A program made the translations under genes and the position numbers. From an uncultured Spirochaetaceae bacterium (GTDB taxonomy: Bacteria > Spirochaetota > Spirochaetia > Sphaerochaetales > Sphaerochaetaceae), in the NCBI GenBank assembly GCA_944389065.1, contig CALXKZ010000029.1, positions 1 to 39,116 on the forward strand: a DNA stretch of 39,116 nucleotides, in the 5' to 3' direction. Below the pieces are notes generated by a model that worked only from the letters and a program-made list of their open reading frames with translations, had not been told where the DNA came from and ran no database searches. Positions 1 to 8,035 of the stretch are shown piece after piece (positions within the stretch are counted from its first letter, which is position 1; every line of letters begins with the position of its first letter).

Positions 1-929
1 ATACGGAAGAGGAGGTGGAGAGGTTCTTCTCTGAGGGGATAGATGAGAACTGGGAGAGGTGCGGATACAGGACAAGGGAAGAGTTTATTAAGGCTATAAA
101 GGACTACTATGATGGCTACCGCTTCTCACCTGAATCTGAGACGAGGGTATACAACCCTGTCTCACTTGGCTCATTCTTCTCCGATGACTGCATCTTCAGG
201 AACTACTGGAATGCCACAGGAGCATCCACTATGGCAGTTGAGCTTGCAAGGAAATACGATCTATTGTCAATCGTTGATGAGATGCCTTCTGTCGATATGG
301 AATCATTCACATCCTTCGATATATCCCTGCTTTCCGGGAAAAAGCTCAGGGCAGAGAGCATCTACGTGCTTCTGTACTTCGCCGGTTATATGACGATCCA
401 TGACGGGAATGAGCTTGGATTGATGCTCAGGTTCCCTAACAGGGAGATTTCATCGTCCTTCTCGAAGTCCTTGATTTACCAGTATACGGAAGGGGACTTC
501 GGATCGCTTCTTTATGATGCATTATGCGCTTTCAGAGCGTGTGATATAAATGGAATTGCACGCTGTATAAGCAGGTATCTCTCGCTTTTTCCCTATCATT
601 TCTATGACAGGAAGGATGAGCGGCTCTATCATAGGATTGTTCATAGCCTCCTTGTCTGCATGAAAGGGGAGGCATATGCTGAGGATGCAGGAAGCCTAGG
701 CCGAGCTGATGAGGTCTTCATCGCAGGAGGCTATATCCATATTATTGAGCTGAAGGTTGATGGAAGCGCAGCGGAAGCTCTGGAGCAGATAAAGCACAGG
801 CACTATGCGGATAAGTACATCCAGAGAGCAAGAGAAGAGAACAGGAAGATAGTTCTTATCGGGATGAGCTTTTCATCTAAGGAAAGGGATGTTTCCGAGT
901 GCCTGTATGAGGAACTGGAGATCCAGTAG
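1..929 (+). CDS. AAA-ATPase-like / PD-(D/E)XK nuclease-family protein, 3' part
   Basis: This is the C-terminal part of a protein of the AAA-ATPase-like + PD-(D/E)XK family (AAA-ATPase_like followed by PDDEXK_9), which is usually about 500-600 aa. The frame is open to the first base of the window, so the GTG at 15 is not the real start and the P-loop half lies upstream. Counting from that GTG, a nuclease-like core is visible near the end: an acidic residue at D232 after a G-R-A run, then E245-L-K247 in a predicted beta strand, followed by a helix with Q258 and a H-x-x-Y (263-264) region. These proteins occur in many copies in gut spirochaetes and Bacteroidetes. Their role is not established; a mobile-element or defence-related role is often suspected. 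Family assignment is fairly secure; catalytic activity is inference. Confidence 0.75.
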   Translation, partial: TEEEVERFFSEGIDENWERCGYRTREEFIKAIKDYYDGYRFSPESETRVYNPVSLGSFFSDDCIFRNYWNATGASTMAVELARKYDLLSIVDEMPSVDMESFTSFDISLLSGKKLRAESIYVLLYFAGYMTIHDGNELGLMLRFPNREISSSFSKSLIYQYTEGDFGSLLYDALCAFRACDINGIARCISRYLSLFPYHFYDRKDERLYHRIVHSLLVCMKGEAYAEDAGSLGRADEVFIAGGYIHIIELKVDGSAAEALEQIKHRHYADKYIQRAREENRKIVLIGMSFSSKERDVSECLYEELEIQ

Positions 930-930
930 C

Positions 931-1788
931 TCAGCCCCATTCCTCGATCTCTATGCTGGCATTCCTGACCATGATGCCGCCGTATTTCTCAATGCACTCG
1001 GTAACATATTCCTGCAGATCGGATATCGTAGAACCGATATAATGCCGCACGGGAAGACGCAGTGTTATGCTCACAGAGTATGATCCGTCCTGATTCTTTG
1101 CACCTCTTACTTTCTTCACTTTCATCACCGGGTCATACTCTCCGATGGCATGCCTTACCATCTGCGTCAGTACTGCCTCTGATAGCTCTTCCTTGTCTGG
1201 CCGTGAGAACTCAGGGCGAACGATTGTCTTCTCGTATGTCTGGTTCTTCTTCGTATGGCCTTTCTTTCCCATGAAGACTTTCATTGAATCATATACTATC
1301 TGCGGAGCTGAGCGGGTGACCTCGATCGATGGAACAGGTATCACATGCTTGCCTTCGGTGTATCTGATCCTCATCGCAGTCTCTATCTCTTCCTGCGATG
1401 CGACATCTTCTATATGGATGATCTTCTCAGGTTCCGGAAGCTCGAGCCGTTTTGCAATCTTCCTGACCATCTTCTCAGAGGTTCCGATTATAAGGATTTT
1501 CTTGTAGCGCTCCTTCAGAAGGGCATTCATCACTTCATCACGGTGCTCTTCATCGTCGAATACCGCAGTGCGGACCGCTGCCAGGAAGTCCGAATCCTTC
1601 TTCGCGCTATGGCCTGCAAGAATCCTGTTGCCTTTTATCAATAGACCATCATCGATTATCAGATCGATCCTATGTTTCGCAGCGACAAGCTTGGAATGGT
1701 AGCTCTTGCCTGTCCCCGAGCGGCCGACAAGCGCATAGACCTTCACCCCTTTCAGCTTAGAGAATGCGAACTGGAAGAATCTGTTCAT
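931..1788 (-). CDS. P-loop NTPase with Asp23-like C-terminal domain
   Basis: A 285-aa cytoplasmic protein. A Walker A motif GRSGTGKS is at residues 22-29, straight after a hydrophobic beta strand (VYALV). Further nucleotide-fold strands follow (LIIDDGLL near 39-46, ILIIGTS near 97-103). The last ~80 residues (about 205-285) have the spacing of the Asp23/Gls24 family: two helices, then a V-S-I-T-L strand, a helix with a Y-V-T-E-C-I-E-K pattern and a final N-A-S-I-E-I-E strand. The combination suggests an ATP-dependent sensor or envelope-stress protein, but no function is known to me. The start ATG has no ribosome-binding site. A perfect TATAAT ends 6 nt upstream (1795-1800), so the message is probably leaderless. 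It ends one base from the stop of the convergent upstream gene. Confidence 0.6.
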   Translation of the reverse strand: MNRFFQFAFSKLKGVKVYALVGRSGTGKSYHSKLVAAKHRIDLIIDDGLLIKGNRILAGHSAKKDSDFLAAVRTAVFDDEEHRDEVMNALLKERYKKILIIGTSEKMVRKIAKRLELPEPEKIIHIEDVASQEEIETAMRIRYTEGKHVIPVPSIEVTRSAPQIVYDSMKVFMGKKGHTKKNQTYEKTIVRPEFSRPDKEELSEAVLTQMVRHAIGEYDPVMKVKKVRGAKNQDGSYSVSITLRLPVRHYIGSTISDLQEYVTECIEKYGGIMVRNASIEIEEWG

Positions 1789-1794
1789 ATGGCT

Positions 1795-1800
1795 ATTATA
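1795..1800 (-). promoter_or_regulatory. -10 element giving a leaderless start
   Basis: Read on the minus strand this is TATAAT, followed by exactly six bases and then the ATG at 1788. Transcription would start on or within a base of the ATG. The matching -35 region (around 1818-1824) is weak and lies at the very end of the upstream radical-SAM gene, which stops at 1825. Confidence 0.6.
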
Positions 1801-1824
1801 GCATTCTTTGAGCGCTCGAATCCA

Positions 1825-2508
1825 TCAGCCGACACCCAGATCCGTGTTCTCTATCAGGACTTCTGCCTTCCTGCTTCTGCGTATTATGGGCGCAAGCTTC
1901 TCGATGAATATCCTGGAAAGCTCCTCATCCTTCTCCGTTGATGTGCTGTTGGGGCAGAAGAGATTGACAGAGTAGTAGTCGAAAAGACGCTCTGCTATCT
2001 CTACAGAGTCCATTATATCCTTCTCTGTCTGTCCCTTTATTCCTGCAAGGAGGCAGACTCCGTCATACCTTTCACGTATCATTTCCGGAGTCACGTCCCG
2101 TCCTATGCCCTTTCTCCATGCGATGCGAAGATCGGGATTGAAGGACTCTATGCCGATTCTGTAATGGACGTTGCATGGAAAGTGCTTCGCGAATGATTCA
2201 AGCTCGCTGCGCCATACCCAGTGCGATTCGAACCATAGGTCATGTATATGCTTATCCCTTACTGTTTCTGCAATTCTTTCTACAGTTCTTTCATCGAATT
2301 CCTGGGCAGATCCGGAGTTGATTACATCAAGAACACCGTATTCGCCTGTTACCTTATCGAGTACGGGAGAGTTGATGAGGAATGGATCTGAAGAGGAGTC
2401 TGTATAGTAATCACAGAAGATGCACTTTCTCCAGATGCATCCTGTTCCCTGGAGCAGTATGAACTCCCTTTTAAGGCCTTTGTCGATCCTACTGTAGCGT
2501 TCAAGCAT
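1825..2508 (-). CDS. radical SAM protein, candidate queuine lyase
   Basis: A 227-aa radical SAM protein. The cluster motif is C24-x4-C29-x2-C32 inside 'GCIWRKCIFCDYY', one residue longer than the usual CX3CX2C. A tyrosine/aspartate-rich stretch follows. Its start overlaps the stop of a YhhQ-type transporter gene by 8 bases, and a strong AAGGAAGG ribosome-binding site sits inside that gene's end, so the two are translationally coupled. YhhQ carries queuosine precursors. A small radical SAM enzyme of this size, QueL, is known to convert salvaged queuine to preQ1 in gut bacteria. Assignment to QueL rests on size, unusual cysteine motif and neighbour, not on active-site proof. Alternative: another radical SAM enzyme of the same broad group acting on a different base. 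Confidence 0.6.
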   Translation of the reverse strand: MLERYSRIDKGLKREFILLQGTGCIWRKCIFCDYYTDSSSDPFLINSPVLDKVTGEYGVLDVINSGSAQEFDERTVERIAETVRDKHIHDLWFESHWVWRSELESFAKHFPCNVHYRIGIESFNPDLRIAWRKGIGRDVTPEMIRERYDGVCLLAGIKGQTEKDIMDSVEIAERLFDYYSVNLFCPNSTSTEKDEELSRIFIEKLAPIIRRSRKAEVLIENTDLGVG

Positions 2509-3202
2509 ATTCCTTCCTTATATATCCTATAGCCATATATGCAAGCGGTGTGCCGAATACAGCCTCAAGCAGAAGCTTTGCGGCATATTGCACTGCAATC
2601 ATCGAAAGGAGATCCGATGCCGGCGCAGTGCCTGTGAATGCAATAATGACGAAGAGCGCTGTATCGATAAGATATCCTACCGCTGATGAACCTATTGTCC
2701 TCATCCACAGGTGCTTCCTGTTCCTGCTTCTGTCCCTCATTATGACAAGGATCTTCGCGTTCATAAGATCTCCTGCAAGAAAGGAGATCAGAGAGGCCGC
2801 GACAATCCTTGGAACATATGTGTAGATTGTGCTGTAGGCTATCTGCACCTCTTCCATATAGTCAGGATATGGAAGGATGATTCCTATCGATGTGAATACC
2901 ACGAGCATCGCATTGCAGATGAATGTCAGGAATATCACTTTCTTCGCTGTTCTGTATCCCCATATCTCAGCAAGCACATCCGAGAGCATATATGCAATCG
3001 GGAAAGTGATCGTTCCTGCATCGAAAAGCGCAAGTGGGCCGATTGAGATTACCTTCACTGCCATGAGGTTCGCTGTGAGGTAAAGCATGATCAATAGTCC
3101 GGAAACGGCAACAAGGGGAGTGAAGCTGCCGATCCGGTTTTCTGAAGGGTTTTCCGGTACCTTGTATTCCATAATGCCGGGAACTATATCATAAAATGCC
3201 AT
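2501..3202 (-). CDS. yhhQ: YhhQ/VUT-family queuosine-precursor transporter
   Basis: A 233-aa inner-membrane protein with about six predicted membrane segments. It carries the family's diagnostic pattern: an Asn-Leu-Met-Ala-Val-Lys stretch in the first helix, then 'DVLAEIWGY' after the second, and 'IGSSAVGYLIDTALF' near residue 170, as in the YhhQ (VUT_1, formerly 'vitamin uptake transporter') family. E. coli YhhQ imports preQ0 and preQ1; related proteins in other bacteria take up queuine. Here it is the first gene of a two-gene operon with the radical SAM protein. The ATG at 3202 has no ribosome-binding site; the in-frame ATG at 3172 is an alternative start. Only 19 bases separate the 3202 ATG from the divergent ATG at 3222. 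Confidence 0.85.
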   Translation of the reverse strand: MAFYDIVPGIMEYKVPENPSENRIGSFTPLVAVSGLLIMLYLTANLMAVKVISIGPLALFDAGTITFPIAYMLSDVLAEIWGYRTAKKVIFLTFICNAMLVVFTSIGIILPYPDYMEEVQIAYSTIYTYVPRIVAASLISFLAGDLMNAKILVIMRDRSRNRKHLWMRTIGSSAVGYLIDTALFVIIAFTGTAPASDLLSMIAVQYAAKLLLEAVFGTPLAYMAIGYIRKEYA

Positions 3203-3208
3203 GAAATG

Positions 3209-3215
3209 CTAATAT
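3209..3215. promoter_or_regulatory. shared, bidirectional -10 element
   Basis: CTAATAT lies between two divergent start codons. On the plus strand TAATAT (3210-3215) ends 6 nt before the ATG at 3222. On the minus strand TATTAG (3214-3209) ends 6 nt before the ATG at 3202. One near-symmetric -10 could serve both genes, each as a leaderless message. The -35 regions are poor on both sides. Confidence 0.45.
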
Positions 3216-3221
3216 CTTTCC

Positions 3222-4400
3222 ATGCGCCGCCTGATCCTGATTGTCCTCATAGCCATCATGATGCTTCCCCTCGGCGCAGAGGGAGAGGTCTTCTTCTCCA
3301 ATATAGTCAATGCATCGTTTCTTACCGATTTCGCATACAGCCTCTTTCCAGTGAGCTTCTGGGGTGAGTTCGGTATCGATAATCTTGATTTCTTCAAGAA
3401 TCTTGATACAAGGGCTGTTGTGCGGGTTGAGGCTGGAATGGCTCAGAGAACACTCCGCCAGGATCCCGTGACAGGTGAGATCATAACGGATCATAACCCT
3501 GGGCAGCGCGAGAACTACTCCGTTGTCTTCTCGGATGGATCTGTAGGGCTTGATCAGGGACTTATTGACAATCCTGATCCGGAAAAGCCCGATTTCCTTA
3601 CGCTGAGCTTCTCCATAGGAATGAGATGGGAACAGGCATTCGCTTCCTTTTATGATATCCAGAACGGCAATTTCAGCGGTGTCTTCGGAGACAAGGATTA
3701 CTTTCCGGACTCTGCAGAGAACGTCTTCCCCGGTACTCCTGAGTTATCTGGGAATCTCTACGCTTTGTCCAATTACATCAATCTTTCGCTTTCCTTCCGC
3801 AATCTCGATAATCATTACCTATATCCAGAGGGATACAATTTCTCCGCTTCGATCACACTTGCCCCTTGGTGGCTTTTCAATGATCTTCCGATATTCGAGA
3901 CACGGACCGATTACTACCGCATGATCTATTCTGCCTCATGGAAGCATACATTTCTCAGCCAGAACCAGAAAGCAAGAAGCGATATGAATCTGTATTCGCT
4001 TGCTGTCGACTTCAGGATGAAATGCCAGTTCCTTTTCGGTGATTCAGTGCCTCGCCATGCATATGCACTCACATTCCGTTCAAAGGAAATACCACCGCGC
4101 GTGTTCATGACCGATGCCTATGCAGCCCTTATACTCAATGGTCCTGAGTTTCTGACGAAGGGAACATATCCTGAGCTTACGGTCTTCCTTGAGAATGCTC
4201 TCTCTGCAGGTGATGTCCTGAATTGCAAGGATGGCGGAAAGAGCATAAGATTCTACGGCACACTTGGCGCCAGGCTCCGCATACATATACTCGGCTTTTT
4301 CCAGTGCCATGTCGGATTCTATTATGATTATCTGCCTATGGAGGGCTATGCAGGAGGGGTATCGCTGGATCTTGGGGCTTATTTTACAGCCATGTTCTGA
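3222..4400 (+). CDS. secreted, probable outer-membrane protein of unknown family
   Basis: A 392-aa protein with a clear signal peptide: MRRL, a hydrophobic core to about residue 17 and a likely cleavage after 'LGAEG'. The mature part alternates aromatic and polar residues (for example 'YINLSLSFRNL', 'RIHILGFFQCHVGFYYDYL') and ends in a phenylalanine ('LGAYFTAMF'), as outer-membrane beta barrels do. I recognise no named family. The start is chosen because it gives a complete signal peptide. It has no ribosome-binding site; a TAATAT hexamer ends 6 nt upstream, so a leaderless message is likely. The gene ends two bases from the stop of the convergent glycosyltransferase gene. Confidence 0.7.
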   Translation: MRRLILIVLIAIMMLPLGAEGEVFFSNIVNASFLTDFAYSLFPVSFWGEFGIDNLDFFKNLDTRAVVRVEAGMAQRTLRQDPVTGEIITDHNPGQRENYSVVFSDGSVGLDQGLIDNPDPEKPDFLTLSFSIGMRWEQAFASFYDIQNGNFSGVFGDKDYFPDSAENVFPGTPELSGNLYALSNYINLSLSFRNLDNHYLYPEGYNFSASITLAPWWLFNDLPIFETRTDYYRMIYSASWKHTFLSQNQKARSDMNLYSLAVDFRMKCQFLFGDSVPRHAYALTFRSKEIPPRVFMTDAYAALILNGPEFLTKGTYPELTVFLENALSAGDVLNCKDGGKSIRFYGTLGARLRIHILGFFQCHVGFYYDYLPMEGYAGGVSLDLGAYFTAMF

Positions 4401-4402
4401 TT

Positions 4403-5656
4403 TCAGCTCTTTCTGGCTTTCCTGAGATACTTCGCAGCTCTCTTCTCTCCTCCTGGTACGAAGAAGCCTTCTTTTTTCATCTCAATAAGCTCTTCATAGA
4501 GCGATACGAACTTCCTTGCAACCTCTGCTCCGTCGAACTTGCTTATCGATTTTCCTGCTTCAATTGCTTTCCTGTCCCTTTCTTCTGGGTGATTCAGGAC
4601 ATGATCCATCGTATCGGAAAGAGATAGTATGTCACCTCCATTGAAGAACCAACCCTGGCTGTCTGAGAACAATGCTCTCATGTTCGACACATCAGCTGCA
4701 ATCACAGGGGTTCCAGAACAGAGAGCCTCGATGACGGTCATTGCCTGATTCTCAGACAACGAAGCTGTGACAAATGCTGAGATTTTCGTCAGCAGCTTTG
4801 ATCCTATGAGCTCCTGATTCGGAATCATACCTGTCATATGTATATGCCCGGATGGATCAGCTTCCTCTGCAAGCTTCACGAGCTCTTCTTCTGCCGGCCC
4901 CTGGCCGATGATGATGAAGTGCGCATCGGGATTCTTTTCCAGGCATAGGGCAAATGCCTTTATTGCCACATCGACAGCTTTCTCGTACCCAAGCCTGCCT
5001 ATATAGAGAAGAGTGCGCTTTCCGAGCCACTCCGGATTGATCTTCTTCGGAAGAGGGGAAGCAGAAATGCTGTCGCAGAAGCGGGAGATATCGATACCAT
5101 TGGAGACATATCTGACTTCAAGGCCGGGAATCCTTTTCCTTACCTGCTCGCATGTCTCCTCGTTCGGTGCCGTTGCCATCCATGTAAGCTTATAGAAAGG
5201 ATTGAAGACCACTGTCCAGATTGCATCCTTCGCTGCATTGGCAAGTGTTTTGCTCTTCAGCGCATAACGGATGTAGATCGGATTGTCAATCAGAGTATGG
5301 TGAGTGGCAATCGTCGGGATGTGCAGCCTTCTTGCCGCATGGTTGAGCGCCATCCCCATAAGCCATGGGGATGTATTGTGCACTACATCTATATGGTACT
5401 TTGCTAGATATGGCATAAGATACCAGCCATATATCGGCAATAGCTTTATTCCTTTATAGATCCATGCTGGAATTGCTGGTACATGCACGATTCTTATGCC
5501 TTCTTCTATGACATTAGCTGTGAAACCCTTTTCCTTAGGGACAAAGAACCACACTGAGTGTCCTTGGCGTATGAGATTGTTGGCAAGGTTTATTGTCGTT
5601 GTTATTACGCCATTGGTCTCTGGATAGAAAATGTCAAACCCGAAGGCAATCCGCAT
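4403..5656 (-). CDS. GT4-family glycosyltransferase
   Basis: A 417-aa GT-B fold glycosyltransferase of family GT4. The N-terminal domain begins 'MRIAFGFDIFYPETNGV', typical of the acceptor-binding half, with 'HHTLIDN' near residue 120. The C-terminal donor-binding half starts around residue 215 ('LLYIGRLGYEKAVDVAIKAF') and holds the E-x7-E pair in 'SENQAMTVIEAL'. The closest functional relatives are diacylglycerol glucosyltransferases and PimB-like mannosyltransferases, so the likely substrate is a membrane lipid or cell-surface glycan with a nucleotide-sugar donor. The exact sugar is unknown. The ATG is preceded by AAGGGG at a good distance. It stands alone on the minus strand between two plus-strand genes. 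Confidence 0.8.
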   Translation of the reverse strand: MRIAFGFDIFYPETNGVITTTINLANNLIRQGHSVWFFVPKEKGFTANVIEEGIRIVHVPAIPAWIYKGIKLLPIYGWYLMPYLAKYHIDVVHNTSPWLMGMALNHAARRLHIPTIATHHTLIDNPIYIRYALKSKTLANAAKDAIWTVVFNPFYKLTWMATAPNEETCEQVRKRIPGLEVRYVSNGIDISRFCDSISASPLPKKINPEWLGKRTLLYIGRLGYEKAVDVAIKAFALCLEKNPDAHFIIIGQGPAEEELVKLAEEADPSGHIHMTGMIPNQELIGSKLLTKISAFVTASLSENQAMTVIEALCSGTPVIAADVSNMRALFSDSQGWFFNGGDILSLSDTMDHVLNHPEERDRKAIEAGKSISKFDGAEVARKFVSLYEELIEMKKEGFFVPGGEKRAAKYLRKARKS

Positions 5657-5784
5657 CGGAATAACCCCTTGAATAGTGCTAGAGGAATGTTAACAGAACT
5701 GCCGTATTCCATCAACTCAAATCTCCCTCTGGCTTCCTTTTTCAGCCACAGATAACATAGTATGGGCTTCTTTGGTTTCTTGTG

Positions 5785-5813
5785 CTGACATGCATCTTAT
5801 CACAGAGTAGAAT
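5785..5813 (+). promoter_or_regulatory. leaderless promoter of the NAD(P)HX repair gene
   Basis: A -35 CTGACA (5785-5790), a 17-base spacer and a -10 TAGAAT (5808-5813) lie exactly six bases before the ATG at 5820. There is no ribosome-binding site, so translation probably starts at the 5' end of the message. Confidence 0.65.
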
Positions 5814-5819
5814 GAAGCC

Positions 5820-7184
5820 ATGTATGCCATTTACTCATTGGCTGATGCTGCGTTGAAGGATCGGTCATTGATTGAACAGTATAGTCTCTCTTCGTCTTCG
5901 CTTATCGATAGTGCTGCACGAGGAGCATATAGCATCATCAAGCCCCTTCTTAAAGGGCGCATTGCTGTTATGGCAGGTCCGGGAAACAATGGTTCTGACG
6001 GGCTTGGGCTTGCGTTGCTTATGTCATCCGATGGCTACGACGTCTCTGTGATCCTTCCCTATGAGAATGGTAACGAGGAGAATCTGGAACGGAGGAAAAG
6101 ACTTCCTCAGAATGTCCAGATTGCAGATTCTCCAGAAGGGTATGATACGGTTATCGATGCTTTGTTCGGTTTCTCTTACCGCAAAGGAAGCGATGAGATC
6201 ATAAAGAGACTGGACTCGGAGATTTCCTCCGATGCCTTCTGCATTGCTCTTGATGTCCCTTCAGGAGGAATCATACGTGCCGATCTTACTGTGGCATTCA
6301 TGGTACCGAAGCTTGAGCTGTATCTTCCTTCCCAGCGTGGCATTGCAGGAAGAATCCATCTGTTCAATCCAGGGTTCCCTGCTGATGAGCTGACTGCAAG
6401 CCCAACTGGAACCTATCTGATTTCCGATGATGACAGCCATATCTGCAGAATCGGCATCTCAGATTATAAGAACAGCAGAGGGCACATCGCCATCATCGGA
6501 GGCTCGGATGAGTATACAGGGGCTCCCAGGCTTGCTGGCCGTGCAGCTTTCTTCTCCGGCTGCGGTCTTGTGACAGTGATCACGTCTTCTGAGAAGATAC
6601 GGGATGACAACCCTTCGTTCATGATAAGGAAGCCTGGCTCTGATCTCTTCCGCTATGATGCGCTTCTGGTAGGACCGGGGTGGGGAAGCGGTGATCCTTC
6701 CCTTTTTGATAGCGCTATCGCTTCAGGGAAGAGCATGGTCCTCGATGCAGATGGCCTTAAATTCGCTCCAGGCCATGATTTCGGGCACAGAGCAGTGCTT
6801 ACTCCCCATATAGGCGAGTACAGAAGGCTTATGGCAGCAATCGGCATGGATGACGGGCTTTCATCGGCACTGTCCCTTGCATCTGCCCTGCGGAATCTTT
6901 CAAGAGCGTTATCTGCTGTGATTGTGCTGAAGTCATCTGCTGTATGGATAACCTCAGGTGATGATATCTATATATATGATGGGGCTAATCCATCTCTGGG
7001 AGTAGCAGGATCTGGCGATGTGCTCGCCGGGATCATCGCTTCTCTTCTTGCCAAGGGTGAGGATCCTATGAATGCCGCGCTTGATGGGGTGATCCTGCAT
7101 CAGAGGGCAGGAAGAAAGGCTCATGAGGACTATGGATTCTATTCTGCAGATGAGCTGATACTCTCTGTTGGGAGGCTGAGATGA
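5820..7184 (+). CDS. nnr: bifunctional NAD(P)H-hydrate epimerase / dehydratase
   Basis: This 454-aa fusion repairs hydrated NADH and NADPH: the N-terminal half epimerises R- and S-NAD(P)HX, and the C-terminal half dehydrates S-NAD(P)HX using ADP or ATP. The YjeF_N part shows 'GPGNNGSDGLGLA' near residue 54 and 'DVPSGG' near 142. The YjeF_C part starts near 218 with 'GSDEYTGAPRLAGRAA' and carries 'VLTPHIGEYRRL' and the nucleotide-binding 'GSGDVLAGIIASLLAKG'. The epimerase half is rather short (about 200 aa) but keeps its core motif. The stop overlaps the next gene's ATG (ATGA). Confidence 0.92.
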   Translation: MYAIYSLADAALKDRSLIEQYSLSSSSLIDSAARGAYSIIKPLLKGRIAVMAGPGNNGSDGLGLALLMSSDGYDVSVILPYENGNEENLERRKRLPQNVQIADSPEGYDTVIDALFGFSYRKGSDEIIKRLDSEISSDAFCIALDVPSGGIIRADLTVAFMVPKLELYLPSQRGIAGRIHLFNPGFPADELTASPTGTYLISDDDSHICRIGISDYKNSRGHIAIIGGSDEYTGAPRLAGRAAFFSGCGLVTVITSSEKIRDDNPSFMIRKPGSDLFRYDALLVGPGWGSGDPSLFDSAIASGKSMVLDADGLKFAPGHDFGHRAVLTPHIGEYRRLMAAIGMDDGLSSALSLASALRNLSRALSAVIVLKSSAVWITSGDDIYIYDGANPSLGVAGSGDVLAGIIASLLAKGEDPMNAALDGVILHQRAGRKAHEDYGFYSADELILSVGRLR

Positions 7185-7585
7185 TACAGCAGTACTTCCT
7201 ATCCCTTTCCTATCTGGTGATCGCAGCGCTCTTGTTTCTTGTTGATTCATACAGGAGACAGATATCCTTTGCCATAAGGATAAAAGGGGCGCTGATGGAG
7301 AACAGGAAGCTTCTCGATGCATTTTTCGTATCGGGCATAGCGATATCCCTGCTTGCGCTCTTCTTTCCTGTCTATCCAGGTCCTGTGATCCTTGGCGATC
7401 TGATTCCCTCCATATGGATATTCTATTCGGCATTCTTCTTCCGTTTCCGCTATTCCGAGAAGAGAATAGAGCAGGGGGAGGTATTCTTTGAGACTTCGAC
7501 TCTCGACAGAACTGCTAAGCTTGGATGGATAACAGCTTTGATTGCAGTAATCCATTTCCTGCTTCCTCAGTTTGTACTGCTATAA
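7181..7585 (+). CDS. small integral membrane protein, unknown
   Basis: A 134-aa protein with three to four hydrophobic segments (about residues 5-22, 45-65, 72-88 and 112-130) separated by short charged loops. No family is recognised. Its ATG overlaps the stop of the NAD(P)HX repair gene by four bases, so it is translated by coupling. It is followed 7 bases later by the Nudix gene start, whose own promoter lies in this gene's last codons (TATAAT at 7581). Confidence 0.7.
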   Translation: MIQQYFLSLSYLVIAALLFLVDSYRRQISFAIRIKGALMENRKLLDAFFVSGIAISLLALFFPVYPGPVILGDLIPSIWIFYSAFFFRFRYSEKRIEQGEVFFETSTLDRTAKLGWITALIAVIHFLLPQFVLL

Positions 7586-7586
7586 T
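7581..7586 (+). promoter_or_regulatory. -10 element of the Nudix gene (leaderless)
   Basis: A perfect TATAAT ends exactly six bases before the ATG at 7593. It overlaps the stop codon of the upstream gene. No ribosome-binding site precedes that ATG, and no good -35 is visible. Confidence 0.55.
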
Positions 7587-7592
7587 ATATGC

Positions 7593-7985
7593 ATGGAAGA
7601 ACGGATTACTACAGCAGGCATTGCGATAAAAGAAGGAAAGGTGCTTATCGCTCATAGAAATCCAGGCGGATCCCTTTCCTGCAAATGGGAGTTTCCTGGT
7701 GGAAAGAACCGCTATGGCGAATCTGTCGCTGATACGCTGAGGCGTGAATGGCAGGAGGAGCTTGGGGTTGATATCGAGGTGAAAGAAGAGATCCTGTCCT
7801 TTGATTTCACCAATAACGATAAGCTTTATCATCTGAAATGCTGCGTTGTCATGCCGCTTTCAGCTTCATTCTCGCTTTCTGTCCATACAGAGACTACATA
7901 TGCTTCAAAGGAAGATCTTCTCTCTTATGATTTCGGCCCGTCTGATAGGAAAATTGCTGAGTACATAGCCTCTGAAATCTTGTAG
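7593..7985 (+). CDS. MutT-like Nudix hydrolase
   Basis: A 130-aa enzyme with the complete Nudix box, GX5EX7REUXEEXGU, seen as 'GGKNRYGE' then 'REWQEELGV' at about residues 37-59. Size and the 'WEFPGGK' lead-in match MutT/YvcI-type (d)NTP pyrophosphohydrolases, which clear oxidised or unwanted nucleoside triphosphates; the precise substrate cannot be read from sequence. The start is placed at this ATG rather than at an upstream in-frame ATG (7572), because the family begins directly with 'ITTAGIAI' and a TATAAT six bases upstream points to it. Confidence 0.85.
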   Translation: MEERITTAGIAIKEGKVLIAHRNPGGSLSCKWEFPGGKNRYGESVADTLRREWQEELGVDIEVKEEILSFDFTNNDKLYHLKCCVVMPLSASFSLSVHTETTYASKEDLLSYDFGPSDRKIAEYIASEIL

Positions 7986-8035
7986 AGCCTTCTTCAGAAG
8001 ACTATTATTACTCTAATCAACAAAGAGGCTTAACT

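Noticed and set aside
7247..7555. A 102-codon minus-strand frame opposite the small membrane protein.
   Set aside because: The plus-strand frame is start/stop-coupled to nnr and has proper membrane segments; the minus frame has neither signal nor family.
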